In this document: piece after piece, positions 42,881-54,539 of the stretch | Numbering within the stretch: position 1 is the stretch's first letter | Layout of the letters: each line of letters starts with the position of its first letter | Source: Cepaea nemoralis | Lineage: Eukaryota > Mollusca > Gastropoda > Stylommatophora > Helicidae | Assembly (NCBI GenBank): GCA_014155875.1 | Contig: JACEFZ010017423.1 | Span: 124,001 to 188,000, forward strand | Length of the DNA stretch: 64,000 bases | Direction: 5' to 3' | Position numbers and translations under genes: made by a program | The notes under the pieces: generated by a model | What the model was told of the DNA's origin: nothing | Database searches by the model: none | The model's input: only the letters and a program-made list of their open reading frames with translations

Positions 42881-43430
42881 GTTTGTGACATGGTAGTCGC
42901 GTCCTCAAAGATTTCCAAGAACGTTGTCTCAAGTATGGATGACCATATAAGGACAGGCTACGATATATTTCGAACACAGGACATCGTAATTGGAATGTAC
43001 ACAGCGCAGGCAAGCTCGGTGATTGGATGATTAACGCGAGGTAGCTACATTCCTAATAGGTTCCAGCGGGGTCGAATAAAAGGATAGCCCTCACTTGAAA
43101 ATGTAGTGTCACGATGTCAAGTCGCTTCCCAGTTCGGGGAGTTCTTTTAGTTTTTTGCGCCCAAAATATTTGCACTTTTTGCGCCTTTGGTAAGCAAATA
43201 AATTCATTATATATGACATAACCATGTCTTTGTTTCCGTATGTGAATTTGGAAACTGTGAGATTAATGTTTCATTGAAAAGTGGCCGCAGTTTCGTTGTC
43301 TGCAGAACCGACTGGGATGTCCAAAAAGGTTCCACTATGCTTGCAATTCCATTTAACTACGATTAAAACTCGTGTATGCGTTGTGAATATATCTCATTAC
43401 CAATGCATATAAATCTGCAAACTCTCTATG

Positions 43431-43673
43431 TTTTTTTTTCCGCGTTTCCATCCTGTTTCAGGATATTGCGGTCAACACCAGCATCTTTCAGCTGTATGTT
43501 GATTCCTAGGCTAGATTACGCTCATCAGCACGCCACGACTTTCTGAGCGACCGGCTCCATACTCTCATAAGTCACTTTTGCAATTCGAACCACTGCTAAT
43601 TCTCGTCGCGTCACGTGACGAGAGTATTCGGAGTTAGCGGAGAAAGCTGCTAACACCTCGGCCATGGAGCCGA
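43431..43673 (-). mobile_element. tRNA-derived SINE (minus), perfect 13-bp TSD, empty site in copy A
   Basis: CAAACTCTCTATG flanks it exactly at 43,418-43,430 and 43,674-43,686; copy A has one CAAACTCTCTATG at about 27,645-27,657. Length 243 bp. On the minus strand it begins TCGGCTCCATGGCCGAGGTG (A-box-like), has a B-box-like GGTTCGAATTG, and ends GGAAACGCGG plus poly(A). A tRNA-Leu/Ser-like origin is inferred from the GGCCGAG box and long variable-arm region. Confidence 0.92.
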
Positions 43674-45264
43674 CAAACTCTCTATGTGCTGTGGAGTAAT
43701 TTTTGTTTTCTTTTGTATTTTATTTTCTGAGTGCATATTTTGAACCTCTTTCCTTAAGCTGGAGAAATGTCCACTATCTGCGTATACCAGGCAAGGTAAA
43801 AGCATATACATAAATGTTGAAGAGGAGAGATGATGTTCCTCCTTAAAGCATTTAATTTGGAGTAAAACATCTGAATGTCCTGCAGGAGCTGGTACTAGAA
43901 TGGAACAATATTGTTTATAAGTTGAATACTCATTGCATTTGGTGAATGAATTAAGATACTTAATGTGAGGTCTTTTCTTTTGAATGGAAGGATACTAGGA
44001 AAAACAATTATGTACAATGGAGAATAGTGAACATGGTTATCAAATTCCGAATCGATCAAGGTATTACTCAACTTTGAGACTTTATGTGACAGGCATGGGC
44101 GAAGATGACATTGCTTATCTGGTATCCTAAACTTTGAGAGCTCTGTAGTGGGTATTGGATGGAGAGGAGCCAGCTATTATGTTTATAACTTCTGGGGGAC
44201 ACTATGGCATTCTTCCCCATTGTTTTTTTCCCTGGGGTCAAATTTCCCTTTTGTTTATTTTCCCTTTACCTTGGAGTTTTACCTTTCTTCTATTTCCAAT
44301 GATCATATAGGTGCATATATGGTACCAGTAGATATATGTTTTGATACTAGAATTTCAGGTAGTGGTTAACTCCTTCCAGAACCAGATATGACTCTTTATG
44401 GGAGCTCATGGCTGGAGAGATGACGAATCATATTTTAGAAGAACTTACGGGCGAGAGTTCCATCCAACCACATAAAGCAGGTACCCAGTATCACTATGAA
44501 TCAACCTGGGGACTTATAGCCTGTACCTGTGATTAGTTAGGCAATCTCGACGATCATCCTACCTGAACCAGAACAATAAACTTACTATGGACCCATGTTA
44601 TTTATTCTCACAGAACATTTGAACATTTAGGGTCGAAAAACCCAACAGGGGGGTGGAGAGGATTGAGCTTAAGATAGAGAATTATGCTTATTATTATAAC
44701 CCAACAGATGTATGAGTATGATTTAAACCACTGCGGAAATATGGGTTATGTTTTTCTTTAAAGGTGATTGTTTAATGTATTAATGAATACATACCATACC
44801 TTTTGAAATGGGTGATTAATTTGTGATCCGAATAGCCAAAACCCATCCCCAGTTTGTTTCTTATTAAGTTTAATAGATATTTCATTTTACACTCTGAGTT
44901 TTCCATTAATTCTTTGAGTGTTCATGTTATTGTCTGTTAACTATTAATTCACCCTAGATATTAATTATTTATCTGAGAGCAGAGTGGCAAGGAAACTCCA
45001 CAAGTTTATTATTATTCAAGGAAATCGTTTCCTTGTTGACCTTGGGGACTTCCTTGGCGCCACTGGACGCTATTGATAGCGTCAAGTAATTGAGCCATTG
45101 AAGGCTACTAAAATGATAGTGGGACAGGATCACATTGGGAAAGATGAATTCTAGTTTTCCTCTATCTCTTTGAGATTTCCCGAGATATACGACAGGACCT
45201 AACAAAAATAGATGGTGGAAAGTGATAAGTAGGGAGGTTTTGTCACATTAATGATTGAATGCCG

Positions 45265-45514
45265 GTCTTTCTGGCCGAGGGATTACACCACTTTCTCCTT
45301 AATCCCGTTTATCACGCAGAGTCTCGAAGAGGGCGAGAACTGGAAGCGGTTCTACCCCCTGGTGACTTGCGGGATAACTGAGCCGGCCGCTCAGAAAGTC
45401 AATGGCAAATTACTGAGCGTAATCTTGTCAAGAAATCAACAGACAGCTGAAAGATGCTGATGTTGACAGTGATGTCCTGTAAAGGATATGCAAATTTAAT
45501 AAACAAAAAAAAAT
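45265..45514 (+). mobile_element. tRNA-derived SINE (plus), 13-bp TSD, empty site in copy A
   Basis: TGATTGAATGCCG at 45,252-45,264 and 45,515-45,527. The head reads TTTCTGGCCGAGGGATTACA (A box) and GCGGTTCTACCCCC (B box, one base off). The body has GCTGAAAGATGCTGATGTTG; a hairpin GTCCTGTAAAGGAT precedes ATGCAAATTTAATAAAC and the A tail. The homologous site in copy A (about 29,232) is uninterrupted. Confidence 0.9.
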
Positions 45515-45790
45515 TGATTGAATGCCGATACAGTGATGAGCAGACAGAGTAAGGGATAAGACACAGATGTGTTTTGTCACCAAATTCTCGTATTAGAAAG
45601 AAAACTCAGGCAAAGTATGTTACATGTTCTACGACTGGGTGTCATTGCAGCTGAACACTTCAAACGGTGGCTTGTCTTTGCTAGATCAAATATAACTCCA
45701 GCGTTACGGCAAAAATCTGCGACTGTCGTTTTTTACTTTCTACTTGTGTATCAAAGACGAACATCGATAGCATCTGTTTCTCTACTCCAT

Positions 45791-46496
45791 TACGCATTGA
45801 AGTGGAAATCCAGCAACTAATTCAGGACAATGCTCACTCGAGTGATGTGGTTACCTACACAGATGGTTCGGTGTCAAGAGGTGAGAGAAGTGGCTGGGGG
45901 TTCATAGCCAAAGCTAGTGGTCGGTGTTTGGGGCAGGAGAGTTTGGCATATGATACCACAACATCCAGCTTAAGAATGGAAGTGGAGGCAGTCACTGCGG
46001 CACTCCGCTGGATGGAGAATACGAGACACACACACATCGTGATTGTAACTGACTCAGAAAGCATGCTGACGAGGGTGAGGACGGGCAGACCTCGTGCGGA
46101 GTGGCTTGCTTCGCTTCGGAGGTCACGGGTGACAAGCATCGCCTGGATCTTTTCTCCGGGGCATGCCGGTGTGCTGGGAAATGAACAGGCGGACAGATTG
46201 GCTGGCTCTGCAGAACTTGATGGAGTACTGATACGTGACAAGGCAGATGTGGTTGCGGCCTTGTGGGAGCACGTGCACACCTCGGAGGAGCAAATGGATT
46301 ACCATGGTCTGGCAAGAATGAGACAACGAGGAGTGACGAAGGGATCTGGCCGACGCTCAACGCTCAAAGGAAAGGCGAGACGGACTTATAATCAGATTGC
46401 TACTGGTACTATTAGTGTTGGAACTCTTCGCTCTCTGCTGAGGATGGGGACGGAGCACTTATGGGAATGCCCCGAATGCTGTGATGTCGATTCCTA

Positions 46497-46526
<30 letters not shown>
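45791..46526 (+). mobile_element. 5'-truncated Ingi/I-like LINE with complete RNase H, TSD, empty site in copy A
   Basis: TCTCTACTCCAT flanks it at 45,779-45,790 and 46,527-46,538; copy A has the site once at about 29,500-29,512. The frame 45,802-46,497 is open for 231 aa: VVTYTDGSVSRGERSGWGF, LRMEVEAVTAALRWME, VTDSESMLTRV, PGHAGVLGNEQADRLAGSAE, ending WECPECCDVDS. All four RNase H acidic positions and the His are present. The tail is (AATC)n from 46,497. RT and endonuclease are lost, so it is a dead-on-arrival copy, recently made. Confidence 0.9.
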
Positions 46527-46528
<2 letters not shown>

Positions 46529-46964
46529 TCTACTCCATGAATAGTCTCTATGACCACATTTGCTATCATTATGAGGCACATGTGCATGTGCTGCCAAAAA
46601 TATTAAGATCCTCTACGAGTGGTTACGATAACGATTAAACGGATATTGCAATTGATATATTATCCGTTTGTAGACTGCACTTCCTTTATTATATTATCTA
46701 CCATACGAAATCACATACTGGAATTCTAAGATGTCGCAATTGCTTCATGATATTTTAGTAGTTTTTATAAGAAAATTATTACTTTTCATCAGATATTAAG
46801 GTAAATGTTCTTAGGTTTAACTATTTGCCGGATACCTCCTTTATATTTACTTCAATAAATTATCTTTGTTGACTCCCTTGCCTCCTAAAAATGTCATTTC
46901 AATTTATTTCCCTTGATAATAAGAATTCCTTATATAGATATTTCAACATCTTTACATATAAAAC

Positions 46965-47186
46965 CAGAGCCGTGCCGTGCTATGTTACAGAGAGGCAGCC
47001 GCATCAGGCGGCGCCGTAAGGGAGCGGCAGAAGCAGTGAAATCAAAATACAATTTGAACTATTCAACAATTAAACATCTTTAACGGGCGATATTTCGAAA
47101 ACAAACAAACAAACAAACAAACAAAATTTAAGGGTCGGTATTTCGAAGACTTGCATCATTCTGAGAAAATCTACCGCACGGCCCTT
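46965..47186. mobile_element. hAT-type MITE, copy h
   Basis: Left flank TATAAAAC, right flank TGTGAAAC. Ends CAGAGCCGTGCC and CCGCACGGCCCTT. Interior has an (AAAC)n stretch at about 47,098-47,122. Confidence 0.75.
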
Positions 47187-47506
47187 TGTGAAACATTACA
47201 ATGATTGAGACTAGTTGCAATATTCATAAAAGAAATAACGGCTGCAGCAGGATGTATCAATAGGAAATAAAATCAGCTAGGTACGTGTAACACCTGCGAA
47301 AAGATGAGAAATACTAAACACGGAGACAGTGTACATACATTACAACGAACTCCACAACGATGACTATCCTTTTTGTAAAAAGGGGGGCATGCATGGGGGA
47401 TAATACAATATAATAAAATCAAAAATGCAAATTAGTATATTACGACACATTGACAGTCACGAAAGTTGACACTGGGGTCAATTTGGACCCCATGGTAGTT
47501 CTATGG

Positions 47507-47885
47507 CAGAGGTTCTCAAATCAAGGTCCGCGGGTAACTTGTGGCCCGCCAGCTGTCCGAAAGTGGCACGCGAGGCCTCTTATTTAATATAATATATTTT
47601 AATAATTTAAAAAAATACACTCGGAATGCCCCATCAGCGTGCGATAATTTACTCTGCTCGTGGTTATTATGCTCAAATATTATCGAATGCGCCTGTTCAG
47701 TTCGCAACGAAACTTTATGAAGTTTCCATATACCAGCCTTGTCGACCAAACAGAGTGCGCAAGGCGCCATGTTGTCATTTGTTACAACTGGTTGGCAGAG
47801 TCGGTAGTATTGTTTTGAAATTAGATTTTTGTTTCAAATAAAATTTACCGTTAAAGCTTATAAACATGAGTGTGGAAAATCTAAA
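47507..47885 (+). mobile_element. hAT transposon 5' end, truncated
   Basis: Begins CAGAGGTTCTCAAATCAAGG after the R1 edge TAGTTCTATGG, parallel to 30,472. An ATG at about 47,866 opens MSVENLKLK, the same first residues as the copy A transposase, before the sequence turns into the purine tract. Confidence 0.75.
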
Positions 47886-48682
47886 ATTAAAGAGAAAGAG
47901 AGACAGAGAGGGGGAGAGAAGGCGAGAGAAGGACAGAGAGCGGGAGGGAGAGATAGAGCTAGGGAGAGAGAGAGTGTAGAGAGAGACAGAGAGAGACAGA
48001 GATGGAGAGAGAGAGGGAGGGAGGGAAAGAGCGAAGCGGGTGAGAGAGACAGAGAGGGGGAGAGAGCGAGGGCGAGAGAGAGAGAGATATATAGATAGAG
48101 ACAGAAAGAGTGGACCGAGAGAGAGAGAGAGAAAAAGAGTGGCGAGAGTGGGACTGAAAGAGGGAGAGAGTGGGAGAGAGAGATAGAGCTAGGGAGAGAG
48201 AGTGAGAGAGACAGAGAGAGATAGAGAGGGAGAGAGAGAGAGCGTGGTGAGAGAGGGACACAGAGAGAGGGAGAGAGGAAGAGAGAGATATAGCTAGGGA
48301 GAGAGAGTGAGAGAGAAACAGAGAGTGACAGAGAGGGAGAGAGAGCGAGCGAGAGAGGGAAAGAGCGAAGCGGGTGAGAGAGACAGAGAATGGGAGAGAG
48401 CGAGGGCGAGCGAGAGAGAGAAAGAGAGACATAGAGAGGGAGTGGCGAGAGACGGACAGAGCGAGGGAGATAGCGAGAGAGAGAGAGATAGAGAGCTAGG
48501 GAGAGAGAGAGTGAGCGAGAGAATGACAGAGAGAGACAGAGAGAGAGGGAAAGAGCGAGAGAGAGACAAAGCGAACGAGAGAGAGAGAGAGAGAGAGATG
48601 GAAAGCGACGAGAGAGATAGAGATAGGGAGAGACAGTGAGTGTGAGAGACAGAGAGGGAGAGAGAGAGGGAGGGAGGGAAAG

Positions 48683-48727
<45 letters not shown>

Positions 48728-49095
48728 AAGCGAGCGAAATAGAGAGAAAAGAGAGAGAGCGGGTGAGAGAAACAGAGAGGGGGAGAGCGCGGGCGAGAGA
48801 GAGAGACAGAAAGAGAGACAGAGAGAGAGAGAGAGTGGCAAGAGAGGGACAGAGAAAGGGAAAGAGCGGGAGAGAGATAGAGCTAGGGAGAGAGAGTGAG
48901 AGAGAGAGAGTGGGGAGAGAGACAGAGAGAGAGGGAGGGAAAGAGCGAGTGAGATAGAGACAAAGCGAGCGAGAGAGAAAGAGAGGGGGAGAGCGACAAG
49001 AGAGATAGAGGTAGGGAGAGAGAGAGAGAGTGTGAGAGACAGAGAGGGAGAGAGAGATGGAGGGACGGAAAGAGCAAGAGAGAGAGAGAGATCAC
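47885..49095 (+). repeat. 1.2-kb polypurine (GA-rich) tract with higher-order repeats
   Basis: The plus strand is almost purely A and G. Pyrimidines recur in set phrases such as GATAGAGCTAGGGAGAGA near 47,953, 48,183, 48,285, 48,487 and 48,876, which shows a degenerate minisatellite of roughly 100-bp multiples. Long Ser-Leu or Arg-Glu frames are artefacts. It may adopt triplex (H-DNA) structure. Confidence 0.9.
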
Positions 49096-49104
49096 ACCCA
49101 CGCA

Positions 49105-49192
49105 TGCACACACACACACACACACACACACAAGCATGTGCACGCACATACACGCATACATGTACACACATATTCACTATATATATATATTT
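49105..49192. repeat. (CA)n and (TA)n microsatellites
   Basis: CACACACA run at 49,108-49,132 and TATATA run at 49,177-49,191, between the purine tract and the LINE piece. Confidence 0.85.
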
Positions 49193-49261
49193 CTAACGCG
49201 ACTGTATGTACATTTAAAACCTCTACATTCCAAATCTCACTACTCGGCATTATTATACTTT

Positions 49262-50192
49262 CTACTCGGTAGAACGCAGCTAGCGTGCGAGGCGTGGCAG
49301 GGATGTGTAATGTCTCCAGATCTGTTTTCCCTATACAGTGAAAATATTTTCAGAAATGTAGAAGACCTAAATGGAATCAGCATTGGAGGACGAAACATAA
49401 ATAACATTATATATGCAGATGATACAGTATACAATGCACAGGATCTGCAACAGTTAGTAGACGCTGTGGTTGTACACAGTGAGCAGCTGGGGTTGGAATT
49501 AAATTGTAGGAAGACACAGGTTATGTTCGTCACTAGGAAGAACGAAGTACCACAATGTAATATACAAGTAAATGGGAATATTCTTCAGCAAGTGAATCGG
49601 TTCAATTATCTCGGAACAGTCATAACATCTGATGGCAGATGCCTTGAAGAGATTAGAACAAGAATCGCCATTGCGAAAGTAGCCTTTAGCAAGATGAAAA
49701 ACATTCTGGCCAATAAAATGATGTCAATTGAAACGAGAAAAAGAGTTTTGAGGGGATACATAGAGCCTGTTCTTTTGTATGGATGTGAAACTTGGACAAT
49801 GTGCAGTCAAGCAGAAAAACATCTGATGGCTGCAGAAATGTGGTTTCTGAGGAAAATGCAAAGAATACCATGGACAGATAGAAAAACCAATGACCAAGTA
49901 CTACAAGAGACAAATGAAAATCGTAGATTGATTAGAGAAATTAGACGTAGACAGTCAAAATTTTTTGGACATGTTATGAGAAGAAATGGACTGGAGAACT
50001 TAGTGACAGCTGGCAAGATCGAAGGGAACAGACCAAGAGGAAGACCGAGAGGAAAATACCTGGATGGCTTGGCCACATGGCATGGACGAGACAGGAACAC
50101 TGAGCTGATCCACGACTCTGGTGATCGAGTGAAATGGCGAATCATGACCGCCCACGCTTTCCGGCATGGCACATGATTGATTGATTGATTAT
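49262..50192 (+). pseudogene. RTE-1 LINE, best-preserved copy: RT palm to C-terminus
   Basis: The frame is open to 50,176. It has RT motif B (QGCVMSPDLFSLYSE), GISIGGRNINNIIYADDTVY with intact YADD, LGLELNCRKTQVMFV, FNYLGTVITSDGRCLEE, GYIEPVLLYGCETW, RRRQSKFFGHVMRRNGLENL, GRPRGKYLDGLATWHGRD, ending HAFRHGT. The tail is (TGAT)n at 50,173-50,190. Endonuclease and RT fingers are missing (5' truncation). The uninterrupted frame indicates a recent insertion. 50,193-50,345 is unassigned. Confidence 0.85.
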
Positions 50193-50344
50193 CAACACGT
50201 TATCAGCGGTGCCCGCTGGCAGGGACTATTATATTTCTCGCGGGCGCGAGATGGGCAGAGCGATTACTGCTTGCCTGTGGGCGCAGGTAAAAACTACCGT
50301 TCATGGGGAGTTTATTAAGGAAAGAAGAAAAGAGGAGACTATTC

Positions 50345-50650
50345 TTTATTAAGGGGAATTAATTTGACAAAACCTTCCTACTTACCATTTCCCGCTATCA
50401 ATTTTTAGTACATGGATACCCACTGTTTAGAACTGAATCTGTTAGAATTCAAAAAGGTCCAGCGACAAGCCCCAGGCTTTCTCCGAGAAAATTGCACTCG
50501 TGAACCTAACGACGTACGCTGGAATCGAACCCACAACCTTCTGAACGCGCGGTAGGGGGTGTAAACACTTCGCTTGTCCTGTCTAGAAATTTACTCCCAT
50601 AACAGTCTATTTAAATGTCACTCCATCGTAAGCCTCTGTCGCTGTCATGT
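50345..50650 (-). repeat. R1 5' part, antisense copy i
   Basis: Complement of the R1 beginning: CTTCCTACTTACCATTTCC, TGGAATCGAACCCACAACCT (B-box complement) and CATCGTAAGCCTCTGTCGCT. Confidence 0.65.
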
Positions 50651-50943
50651 GTAAACTACCTATCATATCCTGAATCCATCTATGTTGTGGTCTTCCTCTT
50701 TTCCAATTCCTTTGTACAATATATGAGAGGAATCATAATAGTGGGACGTAACATCACTTCGCTTGTCCTGTCTAGAAATTTACTCCCATAACAGTCTATT
50801 TAAATGTCACTCCATCGTAAGCCTCTGTCGCTGTCATGTGTAAACTACCTATCATATCCTGAATCCATCTATGTTGTGGTCTTCCTCTTTTCCAATTCCT
50901 TTGTACAATATATGAGAGGAATCATAATAGTGGGACGTAACAT
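50566..50943. repeat. perfect 189-bp tandem duplication
   Basis: 50,566-50,754 and 50,755-50,943 read identically, from CACTTCGCTTGTCC to GGGACGTAACAT. The unit spans the R1 5' edge, a LINE-like C-terminal coding scrap (minus-strand GRPQHRWIQDMIGSLHM) and one 46-bp minisatellite monomer. Confidence 0.8.
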
Positions 50944-51130
50944 CAATAACATAAGGTAAGAGAGGAATAATCATTGAAGGACGAAACATTAATAATATTA
51001 CATACGAGAGGAATCATCATCGGAGGTCGTAACATCAGTAACATTATATATAAGAGGAATCATGATTGACTAACGTAACATCGATAACATTAGATATGAG
51101 CCGAATCAGCATTGGTGGAGGTAACATCAC
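50690..51130 (+). repeat. 46-bp minisatellite, plus orientation
   Basis: Monomers such as GAGGAATCATCATCGGAGG, CGTAACATCAGTAACATTA repeat before the genuine RT text at 51,110. The array ends where the active-site codons ATGCGGATGATACAGTG follow. Confidence 0.8.
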
Positions 51131-51235
51131 TAACATTAGATATGCGGATGATACAGTGTTCATTGCAGACAATGAGAAGAATCTACAACATTCAGTAGAT
51201 GCAGTTGTCGCACATAGGAATCATCACGTCTCGCA
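51110..51235 (+). mobile_element. RTE-1 RT active-site fragment
   Basis: ISIGGGNITNIRYADDTVFI then ADNEKNLQHSVDAVVAH, directly at the end of the minisatellite. Cut at about 51,215 by R3. Confidence 0.75.
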
Positions 51236-51385
51236 TATTGCTGCTTAGCCTCACATCCGTATATTGGGCATTTCGTTCGCCACAGGCTGCTCCCCACGCA
51301 AACCAGGAGAGGTCAGTCTGCAGATGACCTCCACTTAGTGAGCTATCGGTTAAGACTTTCCACAAACTAGGTTTGCAAGCCAAAT
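51216..51385 (-). repeat. R3 repeat, copy 2
   Basis: Reverse complement of 1,190-1,345. 51,386-51,785 shows no gene that I recognise. Confidence 0.6.
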
Positions 51386-51787
51386 AATATTCTACACTTA
51401 TTAATTTAAAAAAAAAATTAATAATATCAAAAACATTTAAGATGTTTTACACCGATCGTCTTGACGGACAATATTTGGTTTCTGCTGCAAGGCACAAATT
51501 CTACAACCCCTGATGTGGAAAATTTTAGAACTTGTGTGCGTCTCGCGAACCCTGTGTGTGGATTATTTTGTTAATACTTGGGAACACTTCTCACTAGGTG
51601 GTAACAAGCATTGGAGAGCGCAGATAGTACACGCCGCAATTCTTCCCCAGGGTGCGTTAAATCACAGATCACAGATTTATGCAGCCGGTTTGGGAGGACT
51701 GATAAAGCGATGGGATACGTGCATCAATGTTGGTGGAAATTATGTTGAGAAATAATGGGACAATTTTTGTATTAAAATAAATTGGTT

Positions 51788-52455
51788 TCAAGTTCCTCTA
51801 AAAAGTACTGGAGAGTTTTGGTCATAGACCATAACTGTATGAAGGGAAAATCCCAACTGCACATGCCCGCGGTAGAGGATGGGAAACACACCACGGTGTG
51901 GCTAACACAGCTCTGGGGACCGAGTATCCACCGGAATAAGTGAACAACTCTGCAGCTGAGCAGAGCAGGGCACTCACTTGTTCTGACAGTCGGAAATGGC
52001 TGTCAAAGGTAGAGGTAAAACACCACCATGTGGATGTGGTAGGCAAGGGAAACCACCACATTATCTTCCCAAGACCTCATGGCAAAACATATATCAGAGT
52101 AAGTGCACGACGTTAATGGCTGTCTTAGGACAACCTCGTTCGGTAGGGACAGTCATGAGCCACAGGTGACACCAGACCGTCATCCAGCTACTGATGGCCA
52201 AATCTTAAATAAAATAAATAAATTTAGAGTAGGAACATGGAATGTTAGGACATTAAATGAGCTAGGAAAGTTGACCAATGTTCTAAGAGAAATGGATAGC
52301 ATGAAAATGAATATACTAGGCGTTAGTGAGATGAGATGAAAGGAATCGGGCAAAATTATAGCTGACAACCACACACTAATTTATTCTGGAGGGGATACAC
52401 GTGGAAAAGGTGTAAGAATAATACTTGACGAAAAAACAGCCAAGTCACTTAATGG
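51788..52455 (+). mobile_element. RTE-3-type LINE 5' end: leader and start of endonuclease
   Basis: The leader matches 41,285-41,580. The coding part reads NKINKFRVGTWNVRTLNELG, LREMDSMKMNILGVSEMR with catalytic Asn and Glu intact, a TGA where Trp is expected (about 52,337), then a SGGDTRGKGVRIILDEK-like phrase. It stops at about 52,452 (NGYW then stop) where R1 begins. Inference: 5' end of the same family whose 3' end is at 19,700. Confidence 0.75.
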
Positions 52456-53912
52456 TTACTGGTAACAAGGGAAATAAATTTAGATTACATTTTTATGGTA
52501 AATGGAGAGAAGAAAATGTAATTTACCGGAGTGTAAATGAAGGCTGTTTAATGCAAATAGCTTGTTTGAAGAAAGAATAGCATGATATTTAAGGAAATAT
52601 ATTACCACTCTGATCAATAGCTACTAAAATAAATTTAAGTAATTGCGATATCTTAGATGTCCTGTGTGTGACCTCCTGTGGTAGATAATATCACAGATGT
52701 AGGGCAGTCTACCTACGGGATAATATTTGCAGTGAAATATCCGTTTAATTATTACAAACAAATTCATTCTATTAACATTTTTGGCTGGCGCATGTGCATG
52801 TGACTTTTAATGATATCAAATATGATCGTCGAGACATTTAATGGCGCGAAGAAACAGACCCCAGTGTCAACTGTTGCGTCTGTCGTTGTGTCGTTGTATA
52901 ATTATTTGTATGTTTTATTTTATTACATTTCATCCCCCACCAACTCTTTTTTGGGGTTTCTTCTTGAAACATAAGTATGTTCACCTTTGTGGAGTTCGTT
53001 GTATGGTATGTACACTGCATACGTGTTTAGTATATCTCACTTTCTCCCATGAATTACACATACCTAACTGTTTTTATTTCCTATTGTTTCATCCTGCAGC
53101 AGCCGTTACATTTTTGTTTGCAAATCGTTTCACTCAATGTAATGATTTATGGGTAAAAATTTAGAAATTTGAATAAGAGGAATTCACTGCGTCAAGGGAA
53201 ATAAATTTAGATTACATTTTTTTTAGGAACAAGGGAGACAAGAAAACAATAATTTGCTGGCATATAAATGAAGGTGCTTATTGCAAATAGTTAGCTTGAA
53301 GAAAGTATAGCATGATATTTAATAGAACATATTGACACTCTGATCAACAGTTTCTAAAATAAATTTAAGTAATTGCGATATCTTAGATGTCAAGTATGTG
53401 ACCTCATGTGATAGATAATATAACAAATGCAGGACAGTCTACCTATTGGATAATATATGTAGTGTAATATCCTGTTAATCTTTACAGATGCAATTACAAA
53501 TTTATCAATATATTTGGCAGGCACATGTGCATGTGCCTTTTAAGGATAGCAAATATGATCGTCAAAACTTTTAATGACGCGAAGAAACAGATCATATCTA
53601 TGTAAACTGTGTTCGTCTTTGATACACAAGTGGATTACTGCAGTCGCTGATGTTTGCCTAACGCTGGAGTTATATTTAATCCTAGCAAAGACAAGCCGCT
53701 GTTTGAGGTGTTCAGCTGCAATGGCTCTCAGTCGCCTATCATGTAACATGGTTTACCTTAATTTCCTTTATAATATGAAAATTTGGTTTAACAAAGAAAC
53801 ACACATCAGTGTCTTACAGATCGTGGTCTGCTCATCACTGTCTCAGCATTACATTATATCTTTTACAAAACCTTCCTACTTATCATTTTCCGCCACCCAT
53901 TTCTGTTGTGCC
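52455..53912 (-). repeat. R1 dispersed repeat, two consecutive antisense copies
   Basis: 52,455-52,861 is the middle of R1 and ends GCGAAGAAACAGA. The R1 3' edge (CCCCAGTGTCAAC) starts at once, and a second R1 runs from 52,862 back through the same middle, again with GCGAAGAAACAGA at about 53,580, to 53,912. It is cut by a SINE head. Confidence 0.65.
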
Positions 53913-53967
53913 GGTCTCTCTGGCTGAGGGGTTACGACACTTTCTCCGTAATCCCGTTTATCACGCG
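53913..53967 (+). mobile_element. SINE head fragment
   Basis: GCCGGTCTCTCTGGCTGAGG, then TTTCTCCGTAATCCCGTTTA, only the tRNA-like first 55 bp. The rest has been replaced by a LINE piece. Confidence 0.7.
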
Positions 53968-54082
53968 ATCATACCTAACCCTGTTATACGCATCCTCCAG
54001 GTCAAGTGCTACCGCCACTGTCTCTTGTTTTATGCTGGAAGCCCTCGTAGACATCAAATGCAAAAGTTGCAGCATTGGCCCA
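53968..54082 (-). mobile_element. Ingi/I-like LINE RT scrap
   Basis: The minus strand reads WANAATFAFDVYEGF, then LDLEDAYNRV, matching the RT of the intact LINE (TWTNAAVFAHDVYEGF, IDLEDAYNRV). Probably the (AATC)n family. It contains the motif A region with the first RT aspartate. Confidence 0.7.
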
Positions 54083-54129
54083 GGTGTCCTTTACCCATAT
54101 TGTGAAGCTAAAATGTGTTCTACTAGTAT

Positions 54130-54244
<115 letters not shown>

Positions 54245-54284
54245 TTGTGATGCAGCTTGTAAAACGTCCCATACTCACTTTTGT

Positions 54285-54523
54285 TTTGGGTTGCATATCC
54301 TTTAAAGGACATCGCAGTCAACGCCAGCATTTCTGTCGATGTGGTCTCTTGGCAAGTTTACCTTCAGTAGTCTGTCATTGCTTTCTGAACGACCAGCACC
54401 GGATACTAACGTATAACCAACGCAAAGTGGTCTGCTACTAAATTGTGCGCTGCTGTGTTTAGATCGCGGGTATACGTGAGTACGAACCTCGTCGTTAACC
54501 CATTCGCCACAGAGCCCGGCCCA
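54285..54523 (-). mobile_element. tRNA-derived SINE (minus), diverged
   Basis: GCATATCCTTTAAAGGACAT, GTCAACGCCAGCATTTCTG and TGTCATTGCTTTCTGAACGA match the SINE body; the head part is poorly conserved and ends GCCACAGAGCCCGGC. Confidence 0.65.
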
Positions 54524-54539
54524 TACTCACTTCTAAGCA

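Larger units (their letters stand above)
42285..47885 (+). repeat. duplicated block, copy B
   Basis: Collinear with 26,221-30,880 and longer because of later insertions: SINE at 43,431, SINE at 45,265 and LINE fragment at 45,791, each with a TSD and each absent from copy A. The right end stops inside the hAT remnant where a purine tract begins; the left end coincides with R2. Confidence 0.85.

Noticed and set aside
43431..43673. Hammerhead ribozyme (CTGATGAG on the minus strand)
   Set aside because: No GAAA core or matching stems at the right spacing, and the motif is not conserved in other SINE copies.
45802..46497. Host RNase H1-like gene
   Set aside because: TSD, tetranucleotide tail, empty site in the sister block and similarity to the LINE C-terminus show it is a truncated LINE.
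47858..49177. Very long Ser/Leu-rich or Arg/Glu-rich reading frames, up to about 440 codons
   Set aside because: They lie wholly in the (GA)-rich tract; stop codons are simply absent from such sequence. No domain and no codon-position signal.
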